Assembly (NCBI GenBank): GCA_013399015.1
Contig: VWZX01009072.1
Span: forward strand, 1,984,001-2,048,000
DNA: 64,000 nt
Direction: 5' to 3'
Source: Galbula dea
Lineage: Eukaryota > Chordata > Aves > Piciformes > Galbulidae
Shown here: piece after piece, positions 62,801 through 64,000 of the stretch
Position numbering within the stretch: the stretch's first letter is position 1
Layout: each line of letters starts with the position of its first letter
Position numbers and translations under genes: made by a program
Notes under the pieces: model-generated
Seen by the model: only the letters and a program-made list of their open reading frames with translations
The model's database searches: none
What the model was told of the DNA's origin: nothing

Positions 62801-64000
62801 TAGTAAAATTGTATTTTATGAAGTAGAAATTTATGACTTGCAGCTTAGATCAAGGAGCCACTTGATTTTTCAGAATAAGTCACTACTTAGTAACACTTCT
62901 GCAGCTTTCTCCATAAATTAATTACCATACATCATGAAGCTTCCTCTACCTAAGAGAAGTCATAAGAGCTGCTACTGTGGTAAGAGGAGAAAAAAGAAAA
63001 ACAAAAAAAGGATTTTTTTTTAAATAGGAAGCATTATAAAGCCTGAAGCGGCTGCATATTTAACATCAAGTCAACAAACATATTTGAAAGTCAACAAAAC
63101 AGGTGATATTAAAGAAAAAACAGATGAGCTCTCTCAATCTGAGCACAGTGTGATAATTACATGCTAAAAGTTTTCTAAGGGTCTATCAACATTAAAAAAA
63201 GGAAAAAGAAAGAGGAAGAAAAACCACTGGGGTCCTTTCAAGTTCAAAGTACTAGATCATACCCTAAATCAAAACACTACAATGAAGAAGTGGAAGAACT
63301 CCTAGTATAGCATCAACTCTCAGCTTGTCACTAAAGGAAGCTGATGTATGCCAAATTTGAATGTGTTACTGTGGAGAAAGCAAATAAATCCTTCAGGAAT
63401 GGGTAGGCCTCCTAGAAAGCAGGATCCTGTAAGATGTATTATCAAGTTAAGGAAGAAAAATACACTCACACTAACACACTTCAGGTTTCAGACCTATGTT
63501 ACCATTAGAAGTTTCTTTTCCCTGGTTGAGGGCATGGATGATGTAGTTCAGCAGAAATTTTATCTTTACAATGACCTATTGTCCTCAGCATAAGCCCTCA
63601 AACCTTAGCTATGTTTTAATAGAGGCATCTAAGTAGAGCTTGGTCTCGGAAACTGACCAAACTACAAACGATAGTGGAGTTTGAAACCTGGCACAATCAA
63701 AACCTGAAGAACACAACCAACAGCCCATAATTTGAAGATTTATAAATATTTAAATACTATTTATAAAAATTAAATAAAATGTATATATAATGTAAAAAAA
63801 TGTACATTTCTAGACAGTGATGATTAAAGATACCGATTTATTTCTTATACATTTACGTGTGAGTAAAGGATAGTTACACATTTCTGAAGAATTTCTATAT
63901 AAAATAGCACAAGAGTGCACATACCATTAGTACTTGCTACAGAACAAATATTTGACAGCTACACAGAGTACTGTTAAATACACAAGCAGGGAAGAAAATT

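Larger units (their letters stand above)
47581..64000 (-). other. 5'-most visible UBR5 intron, at least 16.4 kb
   Basis: No exon with the expected start (MTSIHFVVHPLPG) or CpG-rich promoter was found here, so the whole region appears to be intron. It holds two CR1 pieces, an A/C-rich repeat cluster (52049-52235), an AAAAC run (54803-54830), A/C-rich DNA (55410-55505) and an AAAC run (56815-56860). From about 57000 to 64000 I see only AT-rich unique sequence. The open frames are short and have no recognisable protein features. Confidence 0.75.

Noticed and set aside
47581..64000. Search for the UBR5 start-codon exon and a CpG-rich promoter
   Set aside because: No segment coding the expected N-terminus and no GC-rich block was found, though a manual scan cannot exclude a short non-coding exon.
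1..64000. Prokaryotic features such as operons, CRISPR arrays, riboswitches
   Set aside because: The window is spliced vertebrate DNA; no evenly spaced direct-repeat array or bacterial-type gene order is present.

Overview
The window is a vertebrate nuclear genomic segment, almost certainly avian. It holds one protein-coding gene, read on the minus strand: UBR5 (EDD1), the giant HECT-family ubiquitin ligase. The avian call rests on three things: the only abundant interspersed repeats are CR1 LINE pieces with bird-like 3' ends, the introns are compact (40 coding exons in 47.6 kb), and the protein is nearly identical to mammalian UBR5. CR1 also occurs in crocodilians and turtles, so the class is inferred rather than proven. 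All comparisons with human UBR5 are from memory; no alignment was run.

Layout. Positions 47580 down to 1 carry 40 consecutive internal coding exons, called w1 to w40 in transcript order. Their reading phases join without a break and give 5,821 nt of coding sequence. In human-like numbering this is residues 21 to 1961 of about 2,800. It covers the N-terminal RCC1-like propeller strands, the UBA domain, a basic nuclear-localisation-like stretch, the UBR-box zinc finger, the acidic Glu/Asp/His/Ser linker and part of the helical region after it. The start codon exon and promoter lie beyond the right edge. The MLLE and HECT domains lie beyond the left edge. Positions 47581-64000 are at least 16.4 kb of the 5'-most visible intron, with no second gene.

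Repeats. A 2.8-kb 5'-truncated CR1 (21939-24735, minus) sits in the w13/w14 intron. A 0.55-kb CR1 3' end lies at 49387-49930 (minus). Short plus-oriented CR1 tails lie at 826-890, 1165-1321 and about 53858-54017. There are weaker candidates for an older CR1, a tRNA-derived SINE and an LTR-like relic. Poly-A and A/C-rich low-complexity tracts lie mostly on the plus strand, so they are U-rich or G/U-rich in the UBR5 pre-mRNA.

Points of interest. No new enzymatic system is visible. The best lead is a possible undescribed splicing switch between w20 and w21: a 45-nt phase-compatible cassette microexon candidate (14349-14393). Most of it lies in one arm of a 29-nt inverted repeat whose other arm is 647 nt downstream in the same intron, and it is followed by a triple NAG acceptor at w21. 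Other splicing features are two GC-AG introns, a NAGNAG acceptor at w5 and an 18-nt tandem acceptor at w8.
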